This document shows, piece after piece, positions 43,829 to 53,749 of a DNA stretch of 64,000 nt. The notes beneath the pieces are model-generated. The model was not told where the DNA came from. It saw nothing but the letters and a program-made list of their open reading frames with translations, and did not search any database. The stretch is from CAZVQX01 sp964629735 (GTDB lineage: Bacteria; Bacillota_I; Bacilli_A; RF39; UBA660): assembly GCA_964629735.1 (NCBI GenBank), contig CAZVQX010000001.1, positions 62,001 to 126,000 of the forward strand, written 5' to 3'. The first letter of the stretch is position 1; each line of letters begins with the position of its first letter. The translations under genes were made by a program, and so were the position numbers.

Positions 43829-45787
43829 ATGTTGAAAAATAGAAATTATTATTTTACACAAATTTTTTTGATTTTATTTGTTAGTCTTTTGTATATTGAA
43901 GCATTTTTTAAAATTTTATCTTTTGGTAATTTATTTCAAATTGAATTTATTAGAATTGCTTTATTTACAGCAACAATCTGCTTAATAATTGCGTTTGTCT
44001 GTTCATTCTTCAAACCAAGAGTAAGTATTGTTATAATTTTTATCAGCATTTTTTTAAGTGCGACTTATTCTCTTATTCAATTAAATTTTCATAGTTTTAT
44101 GGGAAATTATATGTCGTTTAATGCAGCAGGGGATGGTTTGGGACGGGTTGGTGAACAAGTTAAAGATTTTGTTATGTATATAAAACCAATATATTATTTG
44201 TTTTATTTACCTTTTGTTATATTAATTATTTTGTTTATAGCTATTAAAAATATTTTAATAAAAGATAAAATAAGTTTTAAATCAACTGTTTCTAAATTAT
44301 TATTAATAGTTATTGTTCATATTTTGTCTTTATCAACTTTATATTTAAATACATTCCAAGATCCAAATCAAATTAAAAGTAATAAAATTTTATATAAAGC
44401 ACCATTCTTATTAGAATTGTCTTTGAAGCAGTTTGGTACAATGCGTTTTTTACATCGTGATTTAGTTTACATGTTTAGTTCAAAACAAATTGAAAATATT
44501 ATTATTGAAGACATTCCAGTTGTTAATCAGCCGGTTATTGTTCCTAATTATGAAAGAATTATTGACGATAGTGAATGGCGTTCGTTAATTGATAATGAAA
44601 ATAATGAGCAAATAAAAAAACTACATAATTTTTTTATTAATCAAAGTGTTACACCCCGAAATGATATGACCGGAATTTTTAAAGATAAAAATTTAATATT
44701 AATTATGGTGGAGGCTTTTGATATGATTGCAATTAACGAAAAGTTAACACCAACATTATATAAATTATCAACTGAGGGATTAAACTTTGATAATTACTAT
44801 ACCCCCAAATATAGTTGTACTACTGGAGAGAGTGAATTTATTGCGTTGACATCAATAATACCTAGCTCAACTGTTTGTACGCCAAATGAGTATAAACATA
44901 ATAATTATAAAACATCAATTTTTGAGTTGTTTAATAAAAGTGGATATTATAGCACTTCATATCATAACTATTCTGATAAATTCTATGCCAGAAAAATACT
45001 TCATAAAAATATGGGGTCAGTTAAATTTTATAATAATGAAGATTTAAATATTAAGAGAATTTGGGGTTGGCCGAGTGATTTAAATTTAATGGAAGAAGCT
45101 GTTCCACATTTTATAGAAAAAGATAAATTTTTCAGTTTTGTTATAACCTCAACAACTCATTTTCCATATAATGAGGATGGCCATGTTGGGGTTGTGCTTG
45201 ATCATTGGGATAAGGTAAAAGACTTACCTTATAATATAAAAATAAAAAGATATATGGCTAAAGCTATTGAATTGGATTTGGCTCTTGAATATTTGTTAGA
45301 TACATTGGAACAAAGAAAAATATTAGATGACACCGTTATTGTTTTATTTGGTGATCATCATCCTTTAAATATGGAATTTAAGTATTTAAATGAAGCATCA
45401 TCAATTGACCGCTTCCAAGATTTTAATATAGATAGATTACCTTTTATCATTTATAATTCAGCAATAGAACCGAAAAAAGTAAATAAAACAGCTAGTACAT
45501 TTGATATTTTACCAACAGTAGCAAATTTATTTGATTTAGATTATGATCCTAGATACTATATAGGTAAGGATGTGTTTTCAGATGAGGAAACTATTGTTGT
45601 TTTTACAACTGGGAGCTGGATAACTGATAAAGCAATATACTTTTCGAGAAGTAATGAGGTAAAAAAATTGCAAGATGATATAGATGATGATTATATATCT
45701 AGTATCAATAGTAAGGTTAATAATTATTTTAATGTGTCTAATGAAACTTTAAAGAGAGATTATTTTAAATATAGATTTTCAAAATAA
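43829..45787 (+). CDS. LtaS-like sulfatase-family membrane enzyme
   Basis: 652 residues. About five N-terminal membrane segments (1-205) precede an extracellular sulfatase-fold domain (from about 285). Catalytic landmarks: LIMVEAFDM (metal Glu), YSCTTGESEF (the nucleophile Thr region) and LFGDHHPLN (Asp-His). This is the architecture of lipoteichoic acid synthase, which polymerises glycerol phosphate from phosphatidylglycerol; a phosphoglycerol transferase for another glycan is possible. GAGTAGGTGGATTT precedes the ATG. Confidence 0.9.
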   Translation: MLKNRNYYFTQIFLILFVSLLYIEAFFKILSFGNLFQIEFIRIALFTATICLIIAFVCSFFKPRVSIVIIFISIFLSATYSLIQLNFHSFMGNYMSFNAAGDGLGRVGEQVKDFVMYIKPIYYLFYLPFVILIILFIAIKNILIKDKISFKSTVSKLLLIVIVHILSLSTLYLNTFQDPNQIKSNKILYKAPFLLELSLKQFGTMRFLHRDLVYMFSSKQIENIIIEDIPVVNQPVIVPNYERIIDDSEWRSLIDNENNEQIKKLHNFFINQSVTPRNDMTGIFKDKNLILIMVEAFDMIAINEKLTPTLYKLSTEGLNFDNYYTPKYSCTTGESEFIALTSIIPSSTVCTPNEYKHNNYKTSIFELFNKSGYYSTSYHNYSDKFYARKILHKNMGSVKFYNNEDLNIKRIWGWPSDLNLMEEAVPHFIEKDKFFSFVITSTTHFPYNEDGHVGVVLDHWDKVKDLPYNIKIKRYMAKAIELDLALEYLLDTLEQRKILDDTVIVLFGDHHPLNMEFKYLNEASSIDRFQDFNIDRLPFIIYNSAIEPKKVNKTASTFDILPTVANLFDLDYDPRYYIGKDVFSDEETIVVFTTGSWITDKAIYFSRSNEVKKLQDDIDDDYISSINSKVNNYFNVSNETLKRDYFKYRFSK

Positions 45788-45819
45788 AAAGGTATATGTA
45801 TTTATCATGTACCTTTTTA
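45786..45819. terminator. Bidirectional terminator
   Basis: AAAAAGGTA and TACCTTTTT form a stem with a ~15-nt loop, between the LtaS-like gene and the convergent UPF0316 gene. Confidence 0.7.
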
Positions 45820-45855
45820 TTGCCTGTTTTAAACAAATCAGAGCTAAAGTTTTCG

Positions 45856-46368
45856 TTAAATTTGTTTAAAATAACCGTTTTGGACATATTTAGTTTCTGT
45901 AACAACAATAAATGCTTTTTTATCAATTGATTTAACAAGGTTCTGTAGATGATTTAAATGTTTTTTATCTATCTCAATAAACAGCATATATTTTGCTGAT
46001 TTTTCATCAATTCCGCTGACATCAACAGCAGATACTGCATAACCATTTTCCCTTAATTTTACTAACATTTTATTATTTTTATTGGTTATTATTTGAACAC
46101 CGAAAGTACCTTTAATAAATTTATCGGATATAAATCCACCAATATATGTACCTGCAGCGAATCCACCGGCATAGGCAAATATAATCCAAATATTTGAAGT
46201 GCTAGTATTTAGAGCTTCCCTAACAACGGAAAACCAAATTGAAATTTCAATAAAACCAACAATACTTGAAATTAGTCGTTTACCTTTTACTAATAAAATC
46301 ATTCTTACAGTTCCTAAAGAAACATCTAATATTCTTACTAAAAAAATTTTAATATAAAGTAATGCCAT
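45856..46368 (-). CDS. UPF0316/DUF2179 membrane protein (YebE-like)
   Basis: 170 residues: three membrane segments in the first ~85 (DVSLGTVRMILLVKGKR, GFIEISIWFSVVREAL, YAGGFAAGTYIGGFI), then a soluble DUF2179-type domain (FGVQIITNKNNKMLVKLREN). The function is unknown; DUF2179 may bind nucleotides. ATG 46368 is preferred because the GGAGG lies between it and the upstream in-frame ATG 46380. Confidence 0.88.
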   Translation of the reverse strand: MALLYIKIFLVRILDVSLGTVRMILLVKGKRLISSIVGFIEISIWFSVVREALNTSTSNIWIIFAYAGGFAAGTYIGGFISDKFIKGTFGVQIITNKNNKMLVKLRENGYAVSAVDVSGIDEKSAKYMLFIEIDKKHLNHLQNLVKSIDKKAFIVVTETKYVQNGYFKQI

Positions 46369-46444
46369 ATTTACCTCCATTATGATTATATCATAAAATT
46401 GTCATTTTAATTAAAGAAAGGTTTATAATTTAATAGGTGATATG

Positions 46445-46669
46445 ATGTTTGGGCGAATTTTCTTTTTTCTATTAGGTTTTGGACTAACTATTATTGGATC
46501 GGTTTATATAATAAGTTATTTAAACTTATTAACTATAGGGTATAATTTTTTTGATTATGTCAAATTTATAAGTAAAAGGGTTGAATGTTATTATACGCTT
46601 ATTGGTTTTATTATGTTGATATTAGCTATTTTTATACCTGGAGGAGATAAAAATGAACTATATATATGA
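46445..46669 (+). CDS. Small two-helix membrane protein
   Basis: 74 residues. Two hydrophobic segments (about 2-24 and 48-65) are separated by a short loop that includes FDYVKFISKRVECYY. The family is not recognised. AATAGGTGAT lies just upstream; ATG 46442 and 46445 are both possible. It overlaps the next gene by 17 nt, suggesting a shared operon. Confidence 0.65.
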   Translation: MFGRIFFFLLGFGLTIIGSVYIISYLNLLTIGYNFFDYVKFISKRVECYYTLIGFIMLILAIFIPGGDKNELYI

Positions 46670-47276
46670 TATATTATTAAATTTAAATCAGCATGCATAT
46701 GAGTTTTTTGAATGGGAATTAAATGATAACATTGTTCATGTGAAAAAAACTCCTTTAATTAAAATAAAGAGTGAGGATCTAATAAATTTTAAAAATAACA
46801 AAGTACAAGTAACTGATGCTTTTTTAGATATAATAAAATTTAAAACAAATTTTTTTGGTAAACTCAATTATGATTATTTGTGCCTATTTAGTGATGGTCG
46901 TATAGTTATGGGCGTTGTTTTTGATAATGATGGTAATAACGTATTGAAAAGTCACTTATTACTTGATGAAGAGATGGAAATATTAGACATACTAGATATA
47001 ATTGTTTATAAAGATATTGAATATCAAATAATTGAATATAGTGATACAACTCTTCTAACTAGAAATCAATTAGATATAAATAATTATATAAAAAAAGAAC
47101 TATATAATATTAACGAAATAGAAAAATTAAAATATATACATTATGAATGTTTTAATAATAATGAATGTAGTATTCATAAAATAAAAGATAAACTTTTCTT
47201 AGAATTAAAAGAAAATTGGGATAGCATAGCATATAGACTATATGATGTTTTAAAATTAACATCACCAAATAAGTAA
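46653..47276 (+). CDS. Hypothetical protein, possibly DUF3603-like
   Basis: 207 residues, soluble and acidic. The N-terminus YIYDILLNLNQHAYEFFEWE with a following predicted beta-rich region recalls DUF3603 proteins of Bacilli, but this is a tentative memory match. CTGGAGGAGATAAA precedes ATG 46653. No catalytic motif is seen. Confidence 0.7.
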   Translation: MNYIYDILLNLNQHAYEFFEWELNDNIVHVKKTPLIKIKSEDLINFKNNKVQVTDAFLDIIKFKTNFFGKLNYDYLCLFSDGRIVMGVVFDNDGNNVLKSHLLLDEEMEILDILDIIVYKDIEYQIIEYSDTTLLTRNQLDINNYIKKELYNINEIEKLKYIHYECFNNNECSIHKIKDKLFLELKENWDSIAYRLYDVLKLTSPNK

Positions 47277-47282
47277 TTATAG

Positions 47283-47312
47283 GCAAGCGGAAAAATATCG
47301 TTTGCTTTTTTA
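47283..47312 (+). terminator. Terminator before yvcK
   Basis: GCAAGCG and CGTTTGC (one G-U pair) with a 9-nt A-rich loop, then T6. Confidence 0.75.
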
Positions 47313-47374
47313 TTTATGAATTAATATTATCCCAAAAAAGTTAAAAATATAGTATAATATATAAAGGTGATTTT

Positions 47375-48319
47375 GTGAGAAAAAAGGTAGTAGTTTTAGG
47401 AGGGGGCACAGGTTTGTCAACTCTTTTAATGGGATTAAAAGAATTTCCTTTAGATATAAGTGCAGTTGTATCAGTTAGTGACGATGGTAGTAGCACAGGA
47501 CGACTTCGCAAGGAGTTTAATATACCTGCAGTTGGTGATATCAGAAAAGTATTAGTTTCTCTTTCGGAGACGGAACCGTTATTTGAAAAATTGTTGAATT
47601 ATCGATTTAATACTTCGAGCGATTTAAATGGCCATACTGTTGGTAATTTACTATTAACTGCGGCTTCCGATATAACAGGTAATATGTCAGAAGGAATTAA
47701 TGCTGTATCAAGAGTGTTGAACTTAAAAGGTGAGGTATTACCTTTAACTGAAGATAATGTTATTTTGATGGGAAAAATGGAAGATGGTAGCATCGTTGAA
47801 GGAGAACATAATATTACTGATAGTAAATTAATAATTAAAGATGTTTTTTATAAAGAAAAACCACGTGTTAATCCTAGTGTTATTAAGGCTGTTCGTGAGG
47901 CTGATTTAGTCATTTTAAGTATGGGTAGTGTATTTACTAGTATAATTCCAAATTTAATATGTAAAGAAGTTCAAGAAGCCTTAGAAAAGAGTTCGGCTTC
48001 AATAATGTATGTTTGTAACATGATGACCCAACCCGGTGAAACTGACAATTTTAGCGTGAGTCATCATATTAAATTATTAAATAAATATTTAGGTAAACGT
48101 CAAATTGATGTAGCAATTGTTAATAATGGGTCAATTTCTAAAGAATTATTAAAAAAATATGAAACGCTTGAGCAAAAAGATCCAGTTTATTATGATGAGG
48201 AAAAAGTTAAAAAATTAAACACACAAATAATTTCATCAGATTTTATTATGATAAGGGATGGAAATATTAGACATGATTATAAAAAGTTAGCTGCATATAT
48301 TTTTATTTATTTGATATAG
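47375..48319 (+). CDS. yvcK: YvcK/CofD-like gluconeogenesis factor
   Basis: 314 residues. It carries the CofD-fold N-terminus VVVLGGGTGLSTLLMGLKEF, then VSVSDDGSSTGRLRKEF and VGDIRKVLVSLSE, and the NLLLTAASDI block. YvcK binds UDP-GlcNAc and is needed for cell shape and growth on gluconeogenic carbon. The start is GTG 47375, with AAAGGTGATTTT upstream. It is paired with whiA, but rapZ, the usual upstream partner, is missing. Confidence 0.95.
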   Translation: MRKKVVVLGGGTGLSTLLMGLKEFPLDISAVVSVSDDGSSTGRLRKEFNIPAVGDIRKVLVSLSETEPLFEKLLNYRFNTSSDLNGHTVGNLLLTAASDITGNMSEGINAVSRVLNLKGEVLPLTEDNVILMGKMEDGSIVEGEHNITDSKLIIKDVFYKEKPRVNPSVIKAVREADLVILSMGSVFTSIIPNLICKEVQEALEKSSASIMYVCNMMTQPGETDNFSVSHHIKLLNKYLGKRQIDVAIVNNGSISKELLKKYETLEQKDPVYYDEEKVKKLNTQIISSDFIMIRDGNIRHDYKKLAAYIFIYLI

Positions 48320-48329
48320 GGGTGATATA

Positions 48330-49253
48330 TTGTCTTTTACTAGTGTTATAAAGACTGAAATAAGTAAAATTGATGCAACAGATATTGAATATATAGCAGA
48401 ACTTTCTGCTATATTTCGAAATGTTGCAATTATTAATAATGATATAAAAGTTATTAGCGAGAACGCAAGTGTATCGCGTCGTATTTTTAATTTGATTAAA
48501 AATACATATCAAGTAACCCCTAAAATAATAGTTCGAAGGGGTTATAACTTTAATAAGGGTTATTTATATATATTAGAGATAAATAAAAAAGTAGATGTTA
48601 TTTTAAATGATTTGAGTCTAAATGAAGGAAGTGTTCCAAAGAACTATATTATTGATGACAGTGATTTAAAAAGAGCTTATTTAAGAGGTCTGTTTATGGC
48701 TGCTGGTAGTATCAACGATCCTAAAAAATCTCGTTATCACTTAGAATTTTTAGTAAGCGATCGTGAGTATGCTAATTTTATCAAAAAGTTATTAAATTAT
48801 TATAATTTAAATAGTAAAATTATTGATCGCGATAATAAATTTATGGTGTATATAAAAGAAGCAGAAAAAATTGGGGATTTTTTAAGAATAATAAATGCTA
48901 GTAATGCAGTTTTATATTATGAGGATATAAGAATATATCGAGACCATAAAAATATGACAAATCGATTGAATAATTGTGAACAAGCTAATATTGATAAAAT
49001 TATTTTCACTTCAACAAAACAAATTAATGACATTGAATTAATAAAAAACAAGGTAAGTTTAGATGTTTTGGATGATAAGTTGAAAGAAGTTGCAATTTAT
49101 CGATCTAAATATCCAGATTCGTCATTAAGTGAATTGAGCAACATTATTAGTATTGAAACAGGCAATAAAATTACCAAATCAGGATTATATCATCGATTAA
49201 AAAAAATAAGTATAATTGCCGATAAAATGAAAAGAAATCAAGAAAATAAATAA
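48330..49253 (+). CDS. whiA: WhiA-family DNA-binding protein
   Basis: 307 residues. The N-terminal LAGLIDADG-like domain contains RGLFMAAGSINDPKKSRYHL and LEFLVSDREYANFIKKLL; the C-terminal helix-turn-helix includes YPDSSLSELSNI and ITKSGLYHRLKKI. WhiA influences cell division and chromosome segregation in B. subtilis. The start is TTG 48330, with GGGGTGATATA upstream. Confidence 0.95.
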   Translation: MSFTSVIKTEISKIDATDIEYIAELSAIFRNVAIINNDIKVISENASVSRRIFNLIKNTYQVTPKIIVRRGYNFNKGYLYILEINKKVDVILNDLSLNEGSVPKNYIIDDSDLKRAYLRGLFMAAGSINDPKKSRYHLEFLVSDREYANFIKKLLNYYNLNSKIIDRDNKFMVYIKEAEKIGDFLRIINASNAVLYYEDIRIYRDHKNMTNRLNNCEQANIDKIIFTSTKQINDIELIKNKVSLDVLDDKLKEVAIYRSKYPDSSLSELSNIISIETGNKITKSGLYHRLKKISIIADKMKRNQENK

Positions 49254-49286
49254 AAAGTATAGTATAATATTAGTTGAGGTGATATT

Positions 49287-49733
49287 GTGAAAGTAATATT
49301 TATAAAAGATTTAAGAGGTCAAGGAAAAAAAGGGGAAATAAAAGAAGTAAAAGATGGTTATGGGAAAAACTTCTTAATAAAAAATGGTTATGCTGTTTTA
49401 GCGACAGAAACTAGTTTAAAAAGATTAAAGCAAGATTTACAAGAACAGGATGAATTGGAATTGTCAGAAATTGTATCTGCTAAAAAAACAAAAGAACAAA
49501 TAGAAAAAATAACGCTTCAATTTTTTGTGAAAACTGGCGATAAAGATCGAGTGTTTGGTAGTATTAGTGCTAAACAAATTTCTGATGAACTAAAAAATCA
49601 TGGTATAAATGTTGATAAACGAAAAATAAATATTACAAATTCTTTATCAAGTCTAGGAATGCATACAGTTGATATTGATTTACATAAACAAGTTAATGCC
49701 TCGCTTAATGTAAATTTATTAAAAGAGAAATAG
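49287..49733 (+). CDS. rplI: 50S ribosomal protein L9
   Basis: 148 residues. The N-terminal domain reads MKVIFIKDLRGQGKKGEIKE with VKDGYGKNFLIKNGYA, joined by a long helix to the C-terminal rRNA-binding domain (VFGSISAKQISDEL). The start is GTG 49287, with GAGGTGATATT upstream. Directly before dnaB, as in B. subtilis. Confidence 0.96.
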   Translation: MKVIFIKDLRGQGKKGEIKEVKDGYGKNFLIKNGYAVLATETSLKRLKQDLQEQDELELSEIVSAKKTKEQIEKITLQFFVKTGDKDRVFGSISAKQISDELKNHGINVDKRKINITNSLSSLGMHTVDIDLHKQVNASLNVNLLKEK

Positions 49734-49741
49734 GTGGTAAA

Positions 49742-51085
49742 ATGCAAGGAAAGGTAATGCCGCATAATTTAGAATCTGAACAAGCTGTGTTAGGCTCAAT
49801 GTTTTTGAGTAAATATGCTATTCAGAAATGTGCTGAGGGTTTAAATAAGGATTTATTTTTTCTTGATGCTCATAGTAAAATTTTTACAGTTATTGTAGAA
49901 TTAGCAGAAAACGGTTCAGTTGTTGATTTTACAACTGTAACTGCTGAATTGGATAAAAGAAACTGGCTAAAAGCCGTAGGTGATGTTGAATATTTAGTTG
50001 AAATAACTAATAAAGTTGCTAGTGCAGCTAACGTTGATTCGTATATTAAAATAGTTGTGGAAAATGCAACCTTAAGGAGGTTAATAGAGGAAGCAACAGA
50101 AATTATAACCTCGGCATATTCTCCAACTGATTCTTTAAATGAAATACTAGATAATGCAGAACGTAAAATATTAAATGTAGTAAAAACAAGAAAAGGTACA
50201 GAATTTCGCTCTATTCAAGAGGTTTTATTTAAAGCTCAAGCAGACTTAGAAAAATTATCGCAACAAAAAGGAGAAATAACTGGTCTTGCTACTGGGTTCT
50301 ATGATATTGATAAATTAACTTCTGGACTACACGCTAATGAATTAATTATAATTGCAGCCCGTCCAGGTATGGGTAAAACAGCGTTTGCACTTAATTTAGC
50401 ATGTAATGCTGCTATTAACTCAGATAAAGTTGTTGCTCTTTTTAATATGGAAATGGGTGCTGAACAATTGGCGATGAGGATGATATCATCACTTGGGCAA
50501 ATTGATGGTAATAAGATTCGAACTGGCCGATTAGAGCATAATGATTGGAAACGGGTAAATGAAGCTATTAGTCGTCTGGCTGATACTAAAATGTTTGTAG
50601 ATGATACACCAGGTATGACAATTGGTGAGATAAGGGCTAAGTGTCGTCGTTTAGCTAGCTCTAATGATGGTTTGGGTTTAATAGTTATTGACTATTTACA
50701 ATTAATAAGTGGCTCAGCCCGTTATGCTGGAAATCGTCAAATGGAAATCTCAGAAATATCCCGTTCGTTAAAAACTTTAGCAATGGAGTTAGAAGTTCCT
50801 GTCATTGCCCTTGCCCAATTATCGCGTTCTGTTGAATCAAGAGAAGATAAAAGACCGTTATTAAGTGATTTGCGCGAATCCGGTTCAATTGAGCAAGATG
50901 CTGATATAGTTGCGTTCTTATATCGTGATGATTATTATAAAAAAGAAGAATCAATTGATAAAAACACAAGTAAAAGTGAGTTTATAATTGGTAAACATCG
51001 AAATGGTCCAACAGCGACAATTGAATTGATGTTTATAAAAAATACAAGTACTTTTAGAAATTATATAAATGAAGTAGAAATATAG
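49742..51085 (+). CDS. dnaB: Replicative DNA helicase
   Basis: Hexameric fork helicase, 447 residues (called DnaC in B. subtilis). N-terminal DnaG-interaction domain MPHNLESEQAVLGSMF; RecA-like domain with Walker A AARPGMGKTAFALN, IVIDYLQLI, ALAQLSRSVESRED and DLRESGSIEQDADIV. It starts 8 nt after the rplI stop, preceded by AGGTGGTAAA. Confidence 0.96.
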   Translation: MQGKVMPHNLESEQAVLGSMFLSKYAIQKCAEGLNKDLFFLDAHSKIFTVIVELAENGSVVDFTTVTAELDKRNWLKAVGDVEYLVEITNKVASAANVDSYIKIVVENATLRRLIEEATEIITSAYSPTDSLNEILDNAERKILNVVKTRKGTEFRSIQEVLFKAQADLEKLSQQKGEITGLATGFYDIDKLTSGLHANELIIIAARPGMGKTAFALNLACNAAINSDKVVALFNMEMGAEQLAMRMISSLGQIDGNKIRTGRLEHNDWKRVNEAISRLADTKMFVDDTPGMTIGEIRAKCRRLASSNDGLGLIVIDYLQLISGSARYAGNRQMEISEISRSLKTLAMELEVPVIALAQLSRSVESREDKRPLLSDLRESGSIEQDADIVAFLYRDDYYKKEESIDKNTSKSEFIIGKHRNGPTATIELMFIKNTSTFRNYINEVEI

Positions 51086-51092
51086 GTGGAAT

Positions 51093-52547
51093 ATGAAGAA
51101 AATAGGTTATATATTAATTTTAATTATTATAAGCTTAAGCGTTTTATTATTAGGTTTTAATAATAATGAAAATCAACACCCTCACGAACTTTATCAAGTT
51201 TATTTAGATGGCGAAGTAATAGGTGTCGTTAAAAATAAAAAAAGTTTAGAAAAATATATTGATAAACGAGGAAATTACATTAAGAAGAAATATAAAGTTG
51301 ATAAAGTATATGGTCCTACTACATTAGAAATTAAAAAAATATTAACATATAATTCTAAAGTTAACTCAGAAGAGGAGATATATAAAAAAATTAGTGAAAT
51401 TAAACCTTTTACAGTTAAAGGATATCAATTTTCAATAAAAAATGAAGAAGAGAAACATAAAAAGATATATGTTTTAGATCATAAAGTGTTTGAAGAAAGT
51501 ATAGAAAATACAATTAAAACATTTACTGGTAGTCAATCATATGGTTTATATAAAACTGATAATCAACCTAAAATTGAAACGGTAGGAAGTATCTTAGAAA
51601 ATGTTTATCTAGAGGATAATATAACAGTTAAAGAGATGCGCATACCAGTTAATGAAAAAATATATTTAGACAGTAATGAATTATCTCGATTTTTATTATT
51701 TGGAACAACAAATGAACAAAGAAAATATACGGTGGTGGTTGGTGACACTATTGAAACGGTAGCATTTAATAATAAAATTAGTAGTGAAGAGTTTTTAATA
51801 TCGAATCCTTCTTTTACAAGTAAAAATAATCTTTTGTTTCCTGGGCAAGAAGTAGTTATTGGTGTTACTGACCCACAAGTAAAAGTAGTAGTGGTTGAAC
51901 ATTTGGTTCGTGATACAGTAAGTAAAGCAAAACCAGAAATTCGATACGATGCTGAAAAAACAATAGGAACAGAAGAAGTTATTCAAGAAGAAGAAGAAGG
52001 TCTGGATAGAATTACGCAAAAAATAAAAAAAGTAAATGGGACAATTGTTTTCGTTAAACCAGTTAGTACCGAAGAATTAAAACCAGCTGTTCCTAAAATA
52101 ATTTTAAAAGGTGAGAAAAAGCCAACTAATATAGGTGATCGTCGCTCTTGGACTTGGCCAACAGGTAAAGGTTGGGTAATATCCTCAAATTATGAGTATC
52201 GTATTCATCCATTTACAAATAAACGCGAATTACACGCAGCACTTGATATTGCAATTGGCTATGGTGCACATATTTATACAGCAAATAATGGGACTGTTAT
52301 TTTTACAGGATATAATAGTAGTTATGGTAATCATATAATTGTTAACCATAGAAATGGCTATTATACTTTATATGCCCATTTATCGCGTATTATTGTTAAA
52401 AGAGGTCAAGATGTAGCTAGTGGGACTTTAATTGGTTATATGGGAAGTACTGGTATTTCGACAGGACCACATCTTCATTTTGAGGTGTGGCGCGGCGAAC
52501 CATTTGCCGGCGGTTATCGTATTAATCCTTGGGGTGTACTAAGATAA
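51093..52547 (+). CDS. M23 metallopeptidase with LysM and G5 domains
   Basis: 484-residue exported cell-wall hydrolase. Signal/anchor segment (about 3-22); a domain of unknown type; LysM at about 211-256 (YTVVVGDTIETVAF); a G5 domain (about 262-325, VVVEHLVRDTV, GLDRITQKIKKVNG); and a C-terminal peptidase M23 domain with zinc ligands in YRIHPFTN, LHAALDIA and PHLHFEVW. It probably cleaves peptidoglycan cross-bridges. AGGTGGAAT precedes the ATG, 7 nt after dnaB. Confidence 0.93.
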   Translation: MKKIGYILILIIISLSVLLLGFNNNENQHPHELYQVYLDGEVIGVVKNKKSLEKYIDKRGNYIKKKYKVDKVYGPTTLEIKKILTYNSKVNSEEEIYKKISEIKPFTVKGYQFSIKNEEEKHKKIYVLDHKVFEESIENTIKTFTGSQSYGLYKTDNQPKIETVGSILENVYLEDNITVKEMRIPVNEKIYLDSNELSRFLLFGTTNEQRKYTVVVGDTIETVAFNNKISSEEFLISNPSFTSKNNLLFPGQEVVIGVTDPQVKVVVVEHLVRDTVSKAKPEIRYDAEKTIGTEEVIQEEEEGLDRITQKIKKVNGTIVFVKPVSTEELKPAVPKIILKGEKKPTNIGDRRSWTWPTGKGWVISSNYEYRIHPFTNKRELHAALDIAIGYGAHIYTANNGTVIFTGYNSSYGNHIIVNHRNGYYTLYAHLSRIIVKRGQDVASGTLIGYMGSTGISTGPHLHFEVWRGEPFAGGYRINPWGVLR

Positions 52548-53308
52548 AAATAAGTGTTTTAGCAAGTGGTAGTCGTGGTAATAGTACTTTAATTGTGGCT
52601 AAAGAACAAAAAATTTTAGTTGATATAGGAACATCAAGTCTATATATTGAAAAAAATTTAAAGTCTCTCAATATTGATCCTGCTGAAATTAATGCGATTT
52701 TTATAACCCATACTCATGTTGACCATATTAATGGATTAAAAGTGTTTTGTAAAAAATATAATCCAACAATTTACCTAACTGAAATTATGCATCAAGAAAT
52801 AAAAAACAAAATTAATATAGATAATTATGTTTACATTAATGAGGAAGTAATACTAGATGATTTATATGTTCAAGTTATAAAAACATCTCATGATACTGCC
52901 GATTCTAATGGTTATATATTTGAGAGTCATCAAAAAACAGTTGTTTATATTACTGACACCGGTTATATTAATAAAAAGCATTATCCTTTATTGGAAAATA
53001 AAAATTTATATATAATGGAAAGCAATCATGATTTAAAAATGTTAATGGATACAAACCGCCCCCACCATCTTAAAATTAGGATTATGGGGGATAAAGGTCA
53101 CTTATCTAATAAAGATTCTTCTTATTATTTATCTAAATTGGTTGGTGATAATACAGAATATGTTGTATTAGCGCATTTAAGCGATGAGGCAAATTTACCA
53201 TCTTTAGCAAAGCAAACATTATTAAAAAAATTAGATAAATGCAATAAGAAAGTTAATGATATAATAATAGCTGAACAAAACAAAAGAACGGAATTGATTG
53301 AGATATGA
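52529..53308 (+). CDS. YycJ/WalJ-like metallo-beta-lactamase-fold hydrolase
   Basis: About 254-259 residues. KISVLASGSRGNSTLI, ILVDIGTSS and the metal site THTHVDHINGL (HxHxDH) identify the YycJ branch of MBL-fold nucleases. The start is unusual: the only conventional in-frame start is TTG 52529, which lacks a ribosome binding site, while GGGGTG at 52531 lies 7 nt before an ATA codon (52544) that overlaps the preceding TAA stop. Either may be used. The walRK genes that normally precede yycJ are absent. Confidence 0.9.
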   Translation: MGCTKIKISVLASGSRGNSTLIVAKEQKILVDIGTSSLYIEKNLKSLNIDPAEINAIFITHTHVDHINGLKVFCKKYNPTIYLTEIMHQEIKNKINIDNYVYINEEVILDDLYVQVIKTSHDTADSNGYIFESHQKTVVYITDTGYINKKHYPLLENKNLYIMESNHDLKMLMDTNRPHHLKIRIMGDKGHLSNKDSSYYLSKLVGDNTEYVVLAHLSDEANLPSLAKQTLLKKLDKCNKKVNDIIIAEQNKRTELIEI

Positions 53309-53742
53309 TAAAAATATTATGTGTTGGTCGTGTTAAAAAAAATTATTTACGTGAAATGGTTAATGATTACGAAAAAAGATTATTAAAATATACAAAATTA
53401 CAAATTGTTGAAATAGAAGGTTTTGATAATATAGAGAAAGAGAGTTTTCAATTTTTAAAAATAATTAAGCCGAAAGATTTTGTAATTGTATTAGATGTAG
53501 AGGGTAATGAATTATCTTCATTAGAATTATCTCATTATATTGAAAAAAAACAAATAAATCATTCTAACCTCGTTTTTATTATAGGTAGCTCAAATGGGGT
53601 ACATAATAGTGTGAAGGAAAGAAGTGATTATCAAATATCATTTTCAAAATTAACATTTCCAAATCAGTTGTTTCGTGCAATCTTATTAGAACAGCTATAT
53701 CGTTCATTTAAAATAATAAATAATGAAACTTATCACAAATAA
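53305..53742 (+). CDS. rlmH: 23S rRNA pseudouridine-1915 N3-methyltransferase
   Basis: SPOUT methyltransferase of 145 residues (usually 156-160), with the N-terminus IKILCVGRVKKNYL, VLDVEGNELSS, the SAM knot FIIGSSNGVHNSVKERSDYQ and the end QLYRSFKIINNETYHK. The ATG overlaps the previous stop as ATGA. It follows yycJ as in B. subtilis. Confidence 0.95.
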   Translation: MIKILCVGRVKKNYLREMVNDYEKRLLKYTKLQIVEIEGFDNIEKESFQFLKIIKPKDFVIVLDVEGNELSSLELSHYIEKKQINHSNLVFIIGSSNGVHNSVKERSDYQISFSKLTFPNQLFRAILLEQLYRSFKIINNETYHK

Positions 53743-53749
53743 TGTATAA

